From assembly GCA_945876035.1 (NCBI GenBank), contig CAMCMU010000014.1:1-64000 (forward strand): DNA of 64,000 bases, given 5' to 3'. The notes under the pieces are model-generated. The model was given only the letters and a program-made list of their open reading frames with translations. It was not told the origin of the DNA and ran no database searches. Positions 1 through 11,351 of the stretch are shown here, in pieces. The DNA comes from Schlesneria paludicola DSM 18645. GTDB taxonomy: Bacteria > Planctomycetota > Planctomycetia > Planctomycetales > Planctomycetaceae. The position numbers were made by a program, and so were the translations under genes. The number at the start of each line of letters is the position of its first letter. Positions within the stretch are counted from its first letter, which is position 1.

Positions 1-67
1 CAATGGCTTCCCTCGATTTCGACCCGAACGGTCCTGACCTGTGGGGTCCGACTTCCCTACCATCACC

Positions 68-112
68 GCCCCTCAAGGATCATGACGCAGGGCGTCGTGA
101 TCCTTGAGGGGC
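68..112. terminator. Long near-perfect stem-loop (21-bp arms, 3-nt loop), possible bidirectional terminator or structured RNA element
   Basis: GCCCCTCAAGGATCATGACGC-AGG-GCGTCGTGATCCTTGAGGGGC; arms complementary except one G:U-type position; no T-tract follows. Confidence 0.55.
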
Positions 113-622
113 TTCGTATCCCAGACACAAGCCATAGACGCGCTGTCGACTTCATTCCTCGACAGTGTGATCGATCAAACCCGGGTCTCGATGATCGCCG
201 AAGCCAAGGGCAAATCAGGCAATGATTCCCGGCCGACTCTCGACTGCGCGAAGAAGTCGTTCATCCGCATCCGAAGTGATCGCTCCGCCATCAAATCTCG
301 CGACGACATCGCGCCGGCCCAACTCTTGAAATTCATAGGAATTTGATTGACAATCTGTCTGCCCGGTTTCGCCTCCGTTTGCGTATTGTTTTTCCTTTCA
401 TCAAAAGGACTGACGCCAAAGGAGGCTCCAGTGTTTGAATACGCTGTGAGAATTGCGCGCTAGGTCGGATAGCTGTACTTGACGCCTCTCGACGCACAGC
501 GAACGGATGACCATCTCCTTGACTTTAGTTGTCGCGAAATGAATTGTTCTGATGTCCTCTCTCGCCGAAGACCTGATGGAGATCGAATTTTGAATGACGG
601 TGCTGCACACGCTCAATTAGAA

Positions 623-1567
623 ATGATCGCCTCTTTGCGTTGCCCGGCGTGTGGGGGCCGGATGATACACACTGGCGATCGACTTGATTGCTTCACCTGT
701 CAGGAATCGTGTCCTCTTATTGAAAACATCGCTCGATTTACGAGCGATCAACATTTGGCAAGCTTTGGACGACAGTGGACAAAGTATGAAGTGGCACACG
801 AGGACGAAGACCGGGCCACATTTCAGGCCAAGACGGGTGTGACGCTTGACGAACTCGCAGGCTTGCGCGTACTTGATGCGGGATGCGGAGGGGGCCGCTA
901 TAGCAAGGTCTGCGGTGAGGCGGGTGCGAATGTGATCGGAGCCGATCATAGCTCCGCTGTGTCCAAGGCTAGGACGTTATGTACGCACCTGCCACATGTG
1001 GCATTCGTCCAGGCAGATCTGAAACAACTCCCGTTGGAACCATCGTCATTTGACTTTGTGTTCTCGATCGGTGTGATGCACCACGACGTCAATACCCGAG
1101 CTGTTTTCGATGCGGTCGCCAAACTGGTCAGGCCGGGTGGACGCTACTCAGTCTGGCTGTATCGACGCAATCAGTGGTGGCAAGAAGCAATCAACGACAG
1201 CCTACGGCATCGCACAACGAAAATGGATTCCGACAAACTTGAAAAATGGTGCGAATGGGGAGCGTGGTTCGGTGGCGTTCCTGGTCTCAACAGAACCTTG
1301 AACAAGATCGTCAACTTCAGCGCTCACTCAAACCGCGAGAACCGCATTTGCGACACATTCGATTGGTTTGCACCACAATATCAGTACCACCACACAGCCA
1401 AAGAATTGTGCCACTGGTTTGAATCAGCCGGGTTTACTAATTTGAAAGTCCTTCCTCCGGAAAAACAGGGCCCGCTCTACCGCTGGGTCTATGAACAGAA
1501 CCTGCTCATCGGCAGCGGCGTCAATGTCACAGGTGAAAAGGGACTGACGGTGCCGCCCCGGCCGTGA
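623..1567 (+). CDS. Class I SAM-dependent methyltransferase with N-terminal zinc-ribbon/Trm112-like segment
   Basis: ORF 479..1567; likely start at ATG 623 (MIASLRCPACGGRM...C..C); SAM motif LRVLDAGCGGGRYSKVCGEAGANVIGADHS; FDFVFSIGVMHH. Confidence 0.85.
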   Translation: MIASLRCPACGGRMIHTGDRLDCFTCQESCPLIENIARFTSDQHLASFGRQWTKYEVAHEDEDRATFQAKTGVTLDELAGLRVLDAGCGGGRYSKVCGEAGANVIGADHSSAVSKARTLCTHLPHVAFVQADLKQLPLEPSSFDFVFSIGVMHHDVNTRAVFDAVAKLVRPGGRYSVWLYRRNQWWQEAINDSLRHRTTKMDSDKLEKWCEWGAWFGGVPGLNRTLNKIVNFSAHSNRENRICDTFDWFAPQYQYHHTAKELCHWFESAGFTNLKVLPPEKQGPLYRWVYEQNLLIGSGVNVTGEKGLTVPPRP

Positions 1568-2000
1568 TTGAGTGTTTCCCATAAAACCCCTAATCGGATC
1601 GACAAATCCACGGGACATCGTTGACGGCCAAACGCACGCACTGGACTGAGGGGAATCATCGGTCCATCGAGGTTCAGGCGACGGTCTCCACCCCGTCAGA
1701 TAGTTTTTGGTTCCTCGCAAAATTTCTTCGGTCTTTGCGATCCGAAATTATTCGCGGACACAATCGAACCGCTGGTTATTCACGCGTACTCCAGGTCCTA
1801 CAGTGAAAACGAGGATCGCCACGCAGCGGAGAAGTGGTGAGCTCAGAAGGCAAATATGCCCTCTGGACGTCGTGCGGAGATGTTGATTTTCTCTTGCCCG
1901 TTGGCGAAGTACTGTCTCGCGCGTTGGTGTCGTCCGCGCGTGTTCTCATCCCGCGACCTGAAAGGAATGCCATTCTCGACGGGCAAACAAAACGCCCTGT

Positions 2001-2654
2001 TCAGATCTTGATTCGTTGCAGGACGATCTGTTGGAAATAGGTCACGACGTCTTCGACCGTCATCAAGGTAGAATCGACGATCGACGCATCCAGAGCCGGC
2101 TTGAGCGGCGAACACGTGCGGGATTCGTCGCGTTGATCACGCGTTTCTTGATCTCGATATAAATCCGCCCAAGGAACAACCTGACCCTTCGCTTGAAGTT
2201 CTGCTTGTCGACGCCGGGCTCTTTCTGCGGGAGAAGCCGTAAGAAAAAACTTGCATTCCGCATGGGGAAACACAACGCTCCCCTGATCGCGCCCTTCGGA
2301 GACGAGATTTTTTCCCTGAGCCGCGGCCCGCTGTAACTCCACCAAGTGAACACGAACGAGTGAATTTGCAGCAACAACGGAGGCACCCTGAGTCACGATC
2401 TGTCCCTGAATCGCCTCGGTTACGTCGAGATCATCAAGAATCAGCCGGTTGTTGACAAATGAGATTTCGGCCCGTCTCGTCAAATCAGCAACAGAGTCCG
2501 CGTCGGTCAATTCGATATCTCGCTGAAGGCAGGCATATGCAATAGCGCGATACATCGCTCCCGTATTGAGAAATTCAAAACCGAGCCTTGAGGCGAGAGT
2601 CCTCGCGACAGTGCTTTTTCCCGTCCCCGCTGGTCCGTCAATAGTCACGATCAT
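2001..2654 (-). CDS. cmk: Cytidylate kinase
   Basis: MIVTIDGPAGTGKSTVARTLASRLGFEFLNTGAMYRAIA; GRDQGSVVFPHAECKFFLTASPAERARRR. Confidence 0.93.
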   Translation of the reverse strand: MIVTIDGPAGTGKSTVARTLASRLGFEFLNTGAMYRAIAYACLQRDIELTDADSVADLTRRAEISFVNNRLILDDLDVTEAIQGQIVTQGASVVAANSLVRVHLVELQRAAAQGKNLVSEGRDQGSVVFPHAECKFFLTASPAERARRRQAELQAKGQVVPWADLYRDQETRDQRDESRTCSPLKPALDASIVDSTLMTVEDVVTYFQQIVLQRIKI

Positions 2655-3647
2655 TTCAAAAGACAGCTCAATTTCTAGTAATCTGACCAGATAAGACCCC
2701 GTGGCAAAACGGGGCAGGAGACCGATTCAGATCTCGCGAACACTGTTGATTCGCAACTAATAACAGACGAGCCGCATTTCCCCTGTGGTGTCACATTCTT
2801 ATTCCCAAACGCGATACCACTTGTCGTGAATCATCCATTCAATCCCCCTCATCTCCCCTACGATTGTGCAACAGATTCCCAACAGGCCGACTCGATCTAG
2901 GGGCCTCGGTGAACAATCGGCTTCGGAAAAACATTGACAGGGAGGCGAGGTTTCGGCGACAGTTAAACACATTAGCAGCGGGCGACTCGTTCTGGAAATA
3001 GGGGATTTTTAAAACAAACTCGATACCTACCGTAATAAAAGAGGGTTAAATCCGCTATTCCATCCAAACCCGTCTTCGCTTAAGTTGGCGAGAAATGAGT
3101 CTAAAAATTGCAATATTCAACTTCAGTTCTCAAAATTAACTCCACATTGATTTTATGAATCCGTCAGCCGGCTGTTGAAAAATGTGTGATATACTAAAAG
3201 AACGTCACATTGCGTCTGAGTCCTAAGGCACATCACGCGTGTTTGACACATTGAGTTGGGCGGAATGCTGGCACGGACTTTTCCAACAAACGGTCTGCCG
3301 AAAAGTTTTTGAACACTCCCGCTTTGCATGTTCGAATCAGACAGGCTGTCCAACTTCAGAAACAACAATTCAACACCAGAAAGAAATACTGTCGCGAAGA
3401 GGTTGAGCGAAAATAAAGAGCTTTTGCAGGGTGCGACAATCACCGATTCGCGTGGCGGGGGCACTGAGGTATTTATTTTGCGGTTGGTTACGGGCCTTTC
3501 GGTGCTTTGATAGCCTCACACGTTTTCGTACTTCCGGAAATTTTCAGGGTTTCGATTTCGTTTTTTCGTGAGTGATTTAAGACGAGGCCAAGTACGAAAT
3601 CGTGCTCGCCGTTTCAATTAGTCAACAATACGTGGAGGAGAGTCAAA

Positions 3648-4853
3648 ATGTTAAAACGAGAATCTCGCAGAGGTTTTACGCTGATTGAACTGCTCGTCGT
3701 CATTGCAATCATTGCCATGCTGATCGCGTTATTGTTGCCCGCGGTCCAAAAGGCGCGCGAAGCGGCGCGCCGTGCATCGTGCCAAAACAACTTAAAGCAA
3801 ATCGGACTTGCACTTCACAACTATCACGACACACACCGGACGTTGCCGCCGGGGCAGATCAACAACTCGTTTTCGACGGAAACGGTACTCGGATCGTCAC
3901 CACCACTCACATTGCAGTATGCAAACCCGGTTGAAGCCCGTGCCTATTACGCTCCCAAGAATAATGTCAACGGATTCCAAGGCACCAGTTGGATGTTGCA
4001 AATTCTTCCGATGCTGGATCTAGCGTCGTTGTACGGCTTCTATGATCAAACGTCGAACCTTCGCACCAACGGTGACTTTGGAGCCCAAGGGCCACCCCCA
4101 GATTTAATTTTCACTTTTCCGCCGCGAACAGAAGTCCCCGCATTCTATTGCCCAAGTCGGCGAAACCAAATGGATGTCGCGTCCGGAAAGTTTTCGCAAT
4201 GCGACCGTGTTGATGCCGTATCAACGGTGCTGACGCTCCCGCCTCCGCTGACCAACCCCGTCTTGTGGACCAAGGGTGGAAACGACTATGCCGGAGTGAC
4301 TGGATCCGGGCGAACTTTTCACGAAAACATTACCAACCCGTTGGATGTCACAGAACGTCAAACATACTCTTTGACACCCGCGCAATTGTTGTTGACGACG
4401 ACCACAACATCCGTCGTCGTCAACGGCGTCTCCCAGAGCCTCACAACATCTCCTTACACGCAACACACAAACAACATTGGGATTTTCGGTGTGAATACCA
4501 GTGTTAACTTTTTGGCGATTTCCGATGGCACTTCAAACGTCATAATGGTTGCTGAGCGGCGGCTCAATGCGCAACCAAAAACATCACAGTTAGTCGGAGC
4601 GACAGCCCTAACACAACAAATCAGTAGCGATGGGTGGGCTTTTGGCGGAGCTGCGACGCTCATGAGTTGTCGGAACGCTCCTCATTCCATTTTGTCAGAG
4701 TTTGACGAGGCGGACAGCGCCCACGATCAAATCATTCAGGTTTGCCTTGCAGACGGAAGCGTCAAACAAATTAGTGTCAACATTGATCTCCGAACATGGA
4801 AAAACTTGGGAAACATGATGCAGGGCAGCGCCGTCGATTCACCATTCCAGTGA
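3648..4853 (+). CDS. DUF1559 domain protein with type IV pilin-like N-terminal methylation motif
   Basis: [56 protein letters not shown]-terminal [11 protein letters not shown]. Confidence 0.95.
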   Translation: MLKRESRRGFTLIELLVVIAIIAMLIALLLPAVQKAREAARRASCQNNLKQIGLALHNYHDTHRTLPPGQINNSFSTETVLGSSPPLTLQYANPVEARAYYAPKNNVNGFQGTSWMLQILPMLDLASLYGFYDQTSNLRTNGDFGAQGPPPDLIFTFPPRTEVPAFYCPSRRNQMDVASGKFSQCDRVDAVSTVLTLPPPLTNPVLWTKGGNDYAGVTGSGRTFHENITNPLDVTERQTYSLTPAQLLLTTTTTSVVVNGVSQSLTTSPYTQHTNNIGIFGVNTSVNFLAISDGTSNVIMVAERRLNAQPKTSQLVGATALTQQISSDGWAFGGAATLMSCRNAPHSILSEFDEADSAHDQIIQVCLADGSVKQISVNIDLRTWKNLGNMMQGSAVDSPFQ

Positions 4854-4887
4854 AAACGCTGTTGATCGATTGCTGAACTCCTTTGAC

Positions 4888-4925
4888 AAGCGGCTAGCCC
4901 TCGACATCGGCTGGCCGCTTTTTTA
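4888..4925 (+). terminator. Rho-independent terminator downstream of DUF1559 gene
   Basis: AAGCGGCTAGCC-CTCGACATC-GGCTGGCCGCTT followed by a T run. Confidence 0.8.
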
Positions 4926-5045
4926 ATCATTCGCACGTTGAGATCGTCGTCATGTCATTTCAGGACCCCCTTTTTGTGAAAGCTGTTGCTGTTTGATCGT
5001 TGTTCAGGTCTTGACTTCCATTTCGGAATTAGTGAGAGCTTCAAC

Positions 5046-6230
5046 ATGACGATTCGGTTTACCTGTAACGAGTGCGGTTCGGTACTGAAGATCAAAGATG
5101 AACTCGCTGGAACTCGGGGAAAGTGCCCGAAATGCAAGGCGGAGTTCATCGTTCCGGTCGCGGCTTCTGCGATGCAGGAAGTCATCGAGAAATCGGTCTC
5201 TGCAATCCTTCCTCCCACGGCGAGTGAGTCGTCGACATCGCCCTCAAACGATCCTTCGACGTCAGCCGCGGCATCCGTCGCGGAATTGATCGTGCCAACC
5301 CATTCCGGCACCTCTGATAACGGACCTGAGGGCGCAGACGCCCATCTTCTCCGAATCAGTGACGATCAGGATTCGGAATCGGATCCGTTCGAGGACGTTG
5401 AGATGGATAGCCCGCCGGTTCTCGTGATGGAATCCCTCACCAACGTTTCTTCAAAGGCGAAATCCGCTTCGGTCAAGGAGTTTGACCCAGCAGAGTTTCT
5501 CAATCAAGGAACGCGTAGGTCCGGTCGATCGCCGAATCCATTTCCTCAATCGGATCAAAAATCAATCGATCACGAAGACCAGCACGCGCAGTCTGGAGCT
5601 GCGATTGGACTTGGTGCATCGAATTCCACGAAATCTAATTTGAGTATTGAGGAGACTTCAGATGCCGATTCTTCCGGTCATGCGGATGCGGCCAAATTAA
5701 TGATTCAAGCGGCGCGCGCGAGCCGTGACCAAACGATACGCACGTCTGGAAGACCGAACCTAGTGAATTTTGATCATTTCGGCTTCTTTGTTTTCAGCGT
5801 GAAGGCTCTCGGTATCTTGCTCGTGGCATTTGTCATTTGTATGGGAACGTATTCGGTCGTCGATCGAATGTTGGGTAAACGATTAAGGCTTCCTCCGTTG
5901 GGATATGTGACGGGCACGGTCTCACTTGACGGAAATCCCCTTGCAGGAGTGGTCATCTATTTTGCCCCAGAAATAACCGAGTTTCCCAACGGCCAGAAGG
6001 AGCGTGCTCGAACGTCACTCGGAAAATCTGACGAACGGGGGCGGTACACGATGTACTACACGGATACGATCCAAGGAGTCGCGGCGGGTAATTGTCGCGT
6101 CTGGTTGGATCACACACGAACTGATGGGAGGCAGACCATCCCGTTCAATCATACGGAGTTCACGGTGACGATAAAAAAAGTGGATCCCAAAAGTCAAATA
6201 TACGATTTTGACATGACTTCCGGCCGATGA
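5046..6230 (+). CDS. Zinc-ribbon / single-TM / carboxypeptidase-regulatory-like (transthyretin-like) domain protein
   Basis: N-term MTIRFTCNECGSVLKIKDELAGTRGKCPKCKAEF (CxxC..CxxC); hydrophobic VKALGILLVAFVICMGTYSVV; C-term VTGTVSLDGNPLAGVVIYFAPE. Confidence 0.75.
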   Translation: MTIRFTCNECGSVLKIKDELAGTRGKCPKCKAEFIVPVAASAMQEVIEKSVSAILPPTASESSTSPSNDPSTSAAASVAELIVPTHSGTSDNGPEGADAHLLRISDDQDSESDPFEDVEMDSPPVLVMESLTNVSSKAKSASVKEFDPAEFLNQGTRRSGRSPNPFPQSDQKSIDHEDQHAQSGAAIGLGASNSTKSNLSIEETSDADSSGHADAAKLMIQAARASRDQTIRTSGRPNLVNFDHFGFFVFSVKALGILLVAFVICMGTYSVVDRMLGKRLRLPPLGYVTGTVSLDGNPLAGVVIYFAPEITEFPNGQKERARTSLGKSDERGRYTMYYTDTIQGVAAGNCRVWLDHTRTDGRQTIPFNHTEFTVTIKKVDPKSQIYDFDMTSGR

Positions 6231-6547
6231 CTCAAGCCGCCGGGGCGAGGTGCTTCAGGATTCGACGCATTGCGCAGTATCTGGAATACCAGGACCGAAC
6301 CGGGTTCTGCCGCACCATCACGAGAGGCGGTCGCGACATCACCCTCAGGACTTCTGTTGGATCTGAACACCGGTAACATCAGACCGCGTTCCTGCCCTGC
6401 GGACGAAGTCGGCCAGTGAGACCACGGGTTTCCTTCGATTCCGGGAGGGATGTGGTACTGTTTAAAGTTGCCGTTGCATGGGCTCGCGATTCGGCTGTGC
6501 ATCTACTCCGCCATGACCATCAAGGTCCTCCACGTAAAGGGTAAATC

Positions 6548-7378
6548 ATGTCGCTGATCCACTCCGTCGAGTCCGGCACTGGCCCAGTCCCGATCGTGTT
6601 CGTGCATGGCTTCGGATGCGCCCTGAACGATTGGGAACAACAGGTCGCACATCTGTCCCCCTGTTGCCGGACCGTTGCCGTCGATTTACCAGCCCACGGC
6701 GTGACCCCGGGTATGGCTGAGGGGTGCACGATCGAAGGTTATGGCGCCGAAGTCGCCAAATTGCTGTGGTCATTGAATTTGCCCCCGGCGGTTTTGGTCG
6801 GCCACAGCATGGGTTGCCGCGTGGTTACCGAGGCCGCGTTGCAGGCTCCTGCCCACACTGCGGCTCTGATCCTCGTCGATGGCAGCCAGTTCTCGCCCAT
6901 CATGGGACCGGTCATGAAGCAGTGTTTCGCCAGTGAAGAAGGCTATCGATTGATGGTACACGGCATGTTTACAGACATGTTCACCGCCAAAAGCGACCCG
7001 GTCACCGTGGCCGCAGTCGTCGCGCGCGCAGCGCTTCTGCCCGCCGCCATCGGGGTGAGGTTACTGACCGACTTGCTGCGTTACGATGTCGGCCGCTTCA
7101 GCGCGGCTCTGGCGAGCCTGCGCGTGCCGGTCATGGCGTTGCAAAGCACTTATTCCAATGAAACACGTGAACGCTCCACCTTACGTCCAGGACAATCCTC
7201 ACCGTTTCTCGCTATGCTGACGAACGCCGTGGCTTCAGTATCCATCGAGATCGTGGCAGATACCGGCCATTTTCCGCAACTCGACGAACCCGCCGAGACC
7301 AACGCCTTGATCGAAAGATTCATCGCCTTGTTGGCAGAATGCTCAGGCCAGAACTTCCCACCGCGCACCGCTTTTTAG
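6548..7378 (+). CDS. Alpha/beta fold hydrolase
   Basis: VFVHGFGCALNDWEQQ, nucleophile elbow VGHSMGCRV, late His GHFPQLDEP. Confidence 0.9.
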   Translation: MSLIHSVESGTGPVPIVFVHGFGCALNDWEQQVAHLSPCCRTVAVDLPAHGVTPGMAEGCTIEGYGAEVAKLLWSLNLPPAVLVGHSMGCRVVTEAALQAPAHTAALILVDGSQFSPIMGPVMKQCFASEEGYRLMVHGMFTDMFTAKSDPVTVAAVVARAALLPAAIGVRLLTDLLRYDVGRFSAALASLRVPVMALQSTYSNETRERSTLRPGQSSPFLAMLTNAVASVSIEIVADTGHFPQLDEPAETNALIERFIALLAECSGQNFPPRTAF

Positions 7379-7876
7379 AAAGACTCCCGATGAAAGACGC
7401 CACTGGTACCGATCTGCCCATGATTCTCAACAGACCAGTCGATCACGGCACATCGCGACCCGTTTTCGGTGGTCGGCCGGTGGGAGTCGGTCGCATCTGT
7501 CATGGCGCGCAAACGGTAATCCTTACCGGCGTGATTTATCGTACGCTAACCAAGTGATGGTAACTCCCCAAACCGGCTCGGCCGTGATTATCAATCAGAA
7601 AGTGTTTCACGCTAACTATATCCAACGACAGTGACAGGCGTATACTGACCATCGCGTATCGTCCCGCTGGGGACGGTCCGATCGGCGAAGTCTCCGACCA
7701 CGATCCGGAGCGGGTTGGAACATTTCCGGCTGAAGTCCAGCCGTTCTTTTCCATCTTCAATACGCGTCAGATCGAATACGACTTGCCGAATCGTCCCGAT
7801 CAATTGGCGCAGCACGCGTTCGGAATCAGTCTGCGGCACTGGAGCTCGATGAGGTTGGATGACCGAAGGGAATTCC

Positions 7877-8569
7877 ATGAAGACTTATATTGAAACTTTC
7901 GATGACGGACCCGGAGGCTGGTTTGGCTGGCTGGACAATGCTCGCGGACCCAAGACCCTCGAACGAACGGAGAGTTGCGTCATATCCCGCAGTCCTTGGT
8001 GGATCGACTACAACCATGCGCCGCCGGGAGCCGGTTACATGCACCTGCTGTTTCTTTTGCTGACTAGCGGCAATCCCGGCGAGAACCAGCGGGAAGTCAG
8101 TGGCGAGAATCGCTTTATCAAGAGTGGCTTCGGTACGAACTTTACGAATGCCGAATTGACGTTGAGGCTTAAGGGCGAGCTGCTCGCACGCGACACACAG
8201 CTCTTACTGCTGTGCCAGGGAGTCTACAAAGGAGTCTGTACCGGCTGGTTGCTGACCGGACAGCCGATCACGGTCACGCCAGCTTGGTCCGGACAAAAGA
8301 TCACAGTGGTGGCCGATGAGTCGGCTTGGACATGCCTGGGGAGCCGCCACGATCGAGCCGACTACTATGGCCGAACGCCACTGCAAACAGTGCTCAGCGA
8401 CGTCAACTTAAACATCATGCTGGTGCTCTTTCCGCTGGACATCGCCACGATGGGACCGGTGGACGTCGATCCGCATTTACTGAGACCCGATAAAGACTAC
8501 CCGGTCTGGCGGAGCCGGTTGCCCGAAGGCTACGTTATGCTCGACGAAATCAAGATTGACTTGCGTTGA
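7877..8569 (+). CDS. Uncharacterised protein, possibly laminin-B/beta-sandwich-like
   Basis: MKTYIETFDDGPGGWFGW... intact 231-aa ORF; tail MLDEIKIDLR resembles carbohydrate-binding beta-sandwich ends. Confidence 0.6.
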   Translation: MKTYIETFDDGPGGWFGWLDNARGPKTLERTESCVISRSPWWIDYNHAPPGAGYMHLLFLLLTSGNPGENQREVSGENRFIKSGFGTNFTNAELTLRLKGELLARDTQLLLLCQGVYKGVCTGWLLTGQPITVTPAWSGQKITVVADESAWTCLGSRHDRADYYGRTPLQTVLSDVNLNIMLVLFPLDIATMGPVDVDPHLLRPDKDYPVWRSRLPEGYVMLDEIKIDLR

Positions 8570-9284
8570 GCCGTGATTTGCTCAATGGCCGACGGCAACC
8601 GTGACACTGGGGAAAAACGGCCCACGTTCGGAACGACATCCGCAGCCTGAAGTGACCGTCCAGCAAGTGACTGTAAATCGGAGGGCCTCTTCAGTCACCA
8701 GAAGAGCGAGACCCTGCCGCTTAAACAGAATGAAATTGGAGTTAGCCCGTCGGGACACGCTGGCCGCTCCCGATGCCGCAATGAGGTCCGGCGAGCGGCA
8801 TCTCGAAGTCTTTTCCGCGACGACAACTCCGGCCGATTGCTCAAAGTGGACTCCCGGGAGGACGCGAAATCAAGGCTCCACTGGCGTGCGACGCCTTGCA
8901 ACAGATCCTCAAAAGATCCCCTCCCTGCGAAAAGTCGTTCCTGCAGCACTAAGATCACCGCCGCACGTGCGTGATCGTTGCTTGCCCGTCGACGTCGCGC
9001 GGCGATGACTCAACGCGTCAGGCCGGTTGCTGCGACGCATAAAGAAAATTTTCTGGTCTATTCAAAACGAATGAACCAACCGCCATCGCTGAGTGTGACT
9101 GAGATAGAACGAAGCTGTGCGCGTTCAAAAAACACCGGTGAGGACAATCCAGTGCATTACCGCCAGACCCTAGGCGACGTATTCCCCATCCACTGGAAAC
9201 CGACATGCCTTGAGTCCAAACGGCGGAATTGGACCACCGCCGGAATTTGTCATTTCTGACACCGAGGAGGACCACGAAGGATTA

Positions 9285-11072
9285 CTACGGGCGTGTCCCT
9301 CGTTTTCCGAGAGGTGGACTTTCTCCGTTCGGCTGGAAGTTACGTCGTGGAGGGAGTCCTGGCATCGCCTGAACTCGTCGACCTCGAAGACGGACTCCCT
9401 GGACCGCACCCAGGATTTCCTCGGCATGTTCCGATGCCACTTGAACGTAACTCACGGTTGCAAGAATCTGAATCGCGCCGATGACCGTTCGGGGAACACC
9501 CGCCTCATTGGCAATACATCCGACGAAGTCTCCTGGTGCAACACCAGAATTTTCCCCAACATTGAATTTCAGCCAAACGCCGGTTTCGTCAATCCGCGAA
9601 GTTGATCCGCCCCCCGCTGGACCTGAGGAGTGGTCTCGATGACTCGGGGTTGCCGAGCGACCTTCTGAAATTGGCCCTCTTTCACGCCCGCTGCGGAACG
9701 TTCGGTCTTCTGATCGCTCGCGAGGAATGGGTCGCCGTTGTTGGCGTGGATCGTCTTCCGGAATACGTTCAGGGGCCCGGACACTCTCACCCGCCAGCAG
9801 ATGCATCAGAGCCGAGACAATTTCACCGGGAGCGTGTCCCGCTTCGATCAAATCCTCCAAAAGTTTATCCTGCGGCTTGAATTGCCCAGCCTGAATCGTG
9901 TTGTGCAGAGATTCGACCAATCGACTGGCATGCTTTTCTTCCAACTCTTCCAGACGCGGGACTGAAAGGCGAGGAATTTTGGCCTTTGTGAAACGCAGGA
10001 TCTGTTGGAGACGACCAAACTCGCGACCGCTCACTAGGCTGATCGCTTTTCCACTCTTGCCCGCACGTCCGGTCCGACCGATGCGATGAACATAGTCCTC
10101 GGCATCGTTGGGCAATTCGTAGTTGATGACAATTTCGAGATCATCGACGTCCAATCCCCGTGCGGCGACATCTGTGGCCACGAGCAGTTCTATTTTACGT
10201 TCCCGAAATCGCTTCATCGTTCGCTCACGCATCGGCTGAGTCATATCACCGTGCAACTTATCCGCCGCGTAGCCGCGCGCTACCAACGCCTCGGTCAGCC
10301 CATCGACTTGGACTTTGGTGAACCCAAAAATCAAGCCATAACGGACATCATGCAAATCGAGAAGCCGACATAAAACTTCGGTTTTTGAGCGGTAATCGAC
10401 TTCGACATAGCTCTGCTCAATCGATGGAATCGTGAGCGAGGTGGCTTCGATCTTCACATGCACAGGATCGTTGGTGAACTTCTCGATGATTTTTTTGATC
10501 GGTGGTGGAACCGTCGCCGAGAACAATACGATTTGCCGTTGGATGGGAATCGATTCAAGAATTTTTTCGATGTCATCCCGAAACCCCATGTCGAGCATGC
10601 GGTCTGCTTCATCGAGAACCACCATTTTCACGGCATCGAGTTTCAGTGTCCCTTGACCGATGTGATCGATCAGTCGACCTGGTGTTCCGATCACTATTTG
10701 CGGACCGGCCTTCAGGCCACGAAATTGATGATCATAACTTTGGCCACCAAAAATCGGCAATTCCCGCACACCCTTCTTGAATGCCGCGAGTTTGGCAATT
10801 TCCTCCGCCACCTGAGATGCAAGTTCTCGGGTGGGGCAGAGCATCAAGACTTGAACATTGCGGCTTGTGGGATCCACCAGTTCGACCGCGGGAATGCCGA
10901 ATGCCGCCGTCTTACCGGATCCGGTTTGCGATTGCCCAATAACGTCGCGACGACTGAGCAATGTTGGGATCGCTTCCGCTTGAATGGGAGAGGCCTTCTC
11001 GAACCCCATTCGTTCCACGGCCTTCAACAGTTCAGGCGACAAACCCAGTTCAGAAAACAGCTTTTGTGTCAT
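9285..11072 (-). CDS. DEAD-box ATP-dependent RNA helicase with C-terminal DbpA-like RNA-binding domain
   Basis: Q motif, GQSQTGSGKTAAFGIP, VLDEADRMLDMGF, SAT, HRIGRTGRAGKSG; C-term VWLKFNVGENSGVAPGDFVGCIANEAG. Confidence 0.95.
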   Translation of the reverse strand: MTQKLFSELGLSPELLKAVERMGFEKASPIQAEAIPTLLSRRDVIGQSQTGSGKTAAFGIPAVELVDPTSRNVQVLMLCPTRELASQVAEEIAKLAAFKKGVRELPIFGGQSYDHQFRGLKAGPQIVIGTPGRLIDHIGQGTLKLDAVKMVVLDEADRMLDMGFRDDIEKILESIPIQRQIVLFSATVPPPIKKIIEKFTNDPVHVKIEATSLTIPSIEQSYVEVDYRSKTEVLCRLLDLHDVRYGLIFGFTKVQVDGLTEALVARGYAADKLHGDMTQPMRERTMKRFRERKIELLVATDVAARGLDVDDLEIVINYELPNDAEDYVHRIGRTGRAGKSGKAISLVSGREFGRLQQILRFTKAKIPRLSVPRLEELEEKHASRLVESLHNTIQAGQFKPQDKLLEDLIEAGHAPGEIVSALMHLLAGESVRAPERIPEDDPRQQRRPIPRERSEDRTFRSGRERGPISEGRSATPSHRDHSSGPAGGGSTSRIDETGVWLKFNVGENSGVAPGDFVGCIANEAGVPRTVIGAIQILATVSYVQVASEHAEEILGAVQGVRLRGRRVQAMPGLPPRRNFQPNGESPPLGKRGTRP

Positions 11073-11351
11073 TCCCAGAGTCTACCGGAATTCGCGGCAC
11101 GATCCCAGTCTGCCGGCTTGTTGACGGACACGATTCTTTAATCCCAACACAATTTCAGTCCAGTTATGCGGACAATATCATCCCGATCGGTAGTTTCGTT
11201 TCTGTTGGTCGCCGAGTGATAGAAAATGACCGTTTTCGCTGCTCGATGGAATCCCTCTCGCATCGGCAACCGTGCTAAACGCATCACGATTGACCAGACG
11301 TTTCTGCCGTGACTTAAGAAAAAACGGATTCGCCATATTCTGATTGGAGTT

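Noticed and set aside
10458-11141. Plus-strand ORF of 227 aa opposite the DEAD-box helicase
   Set aside because: Shadow ORF; low-complexity composition and no family resemblance
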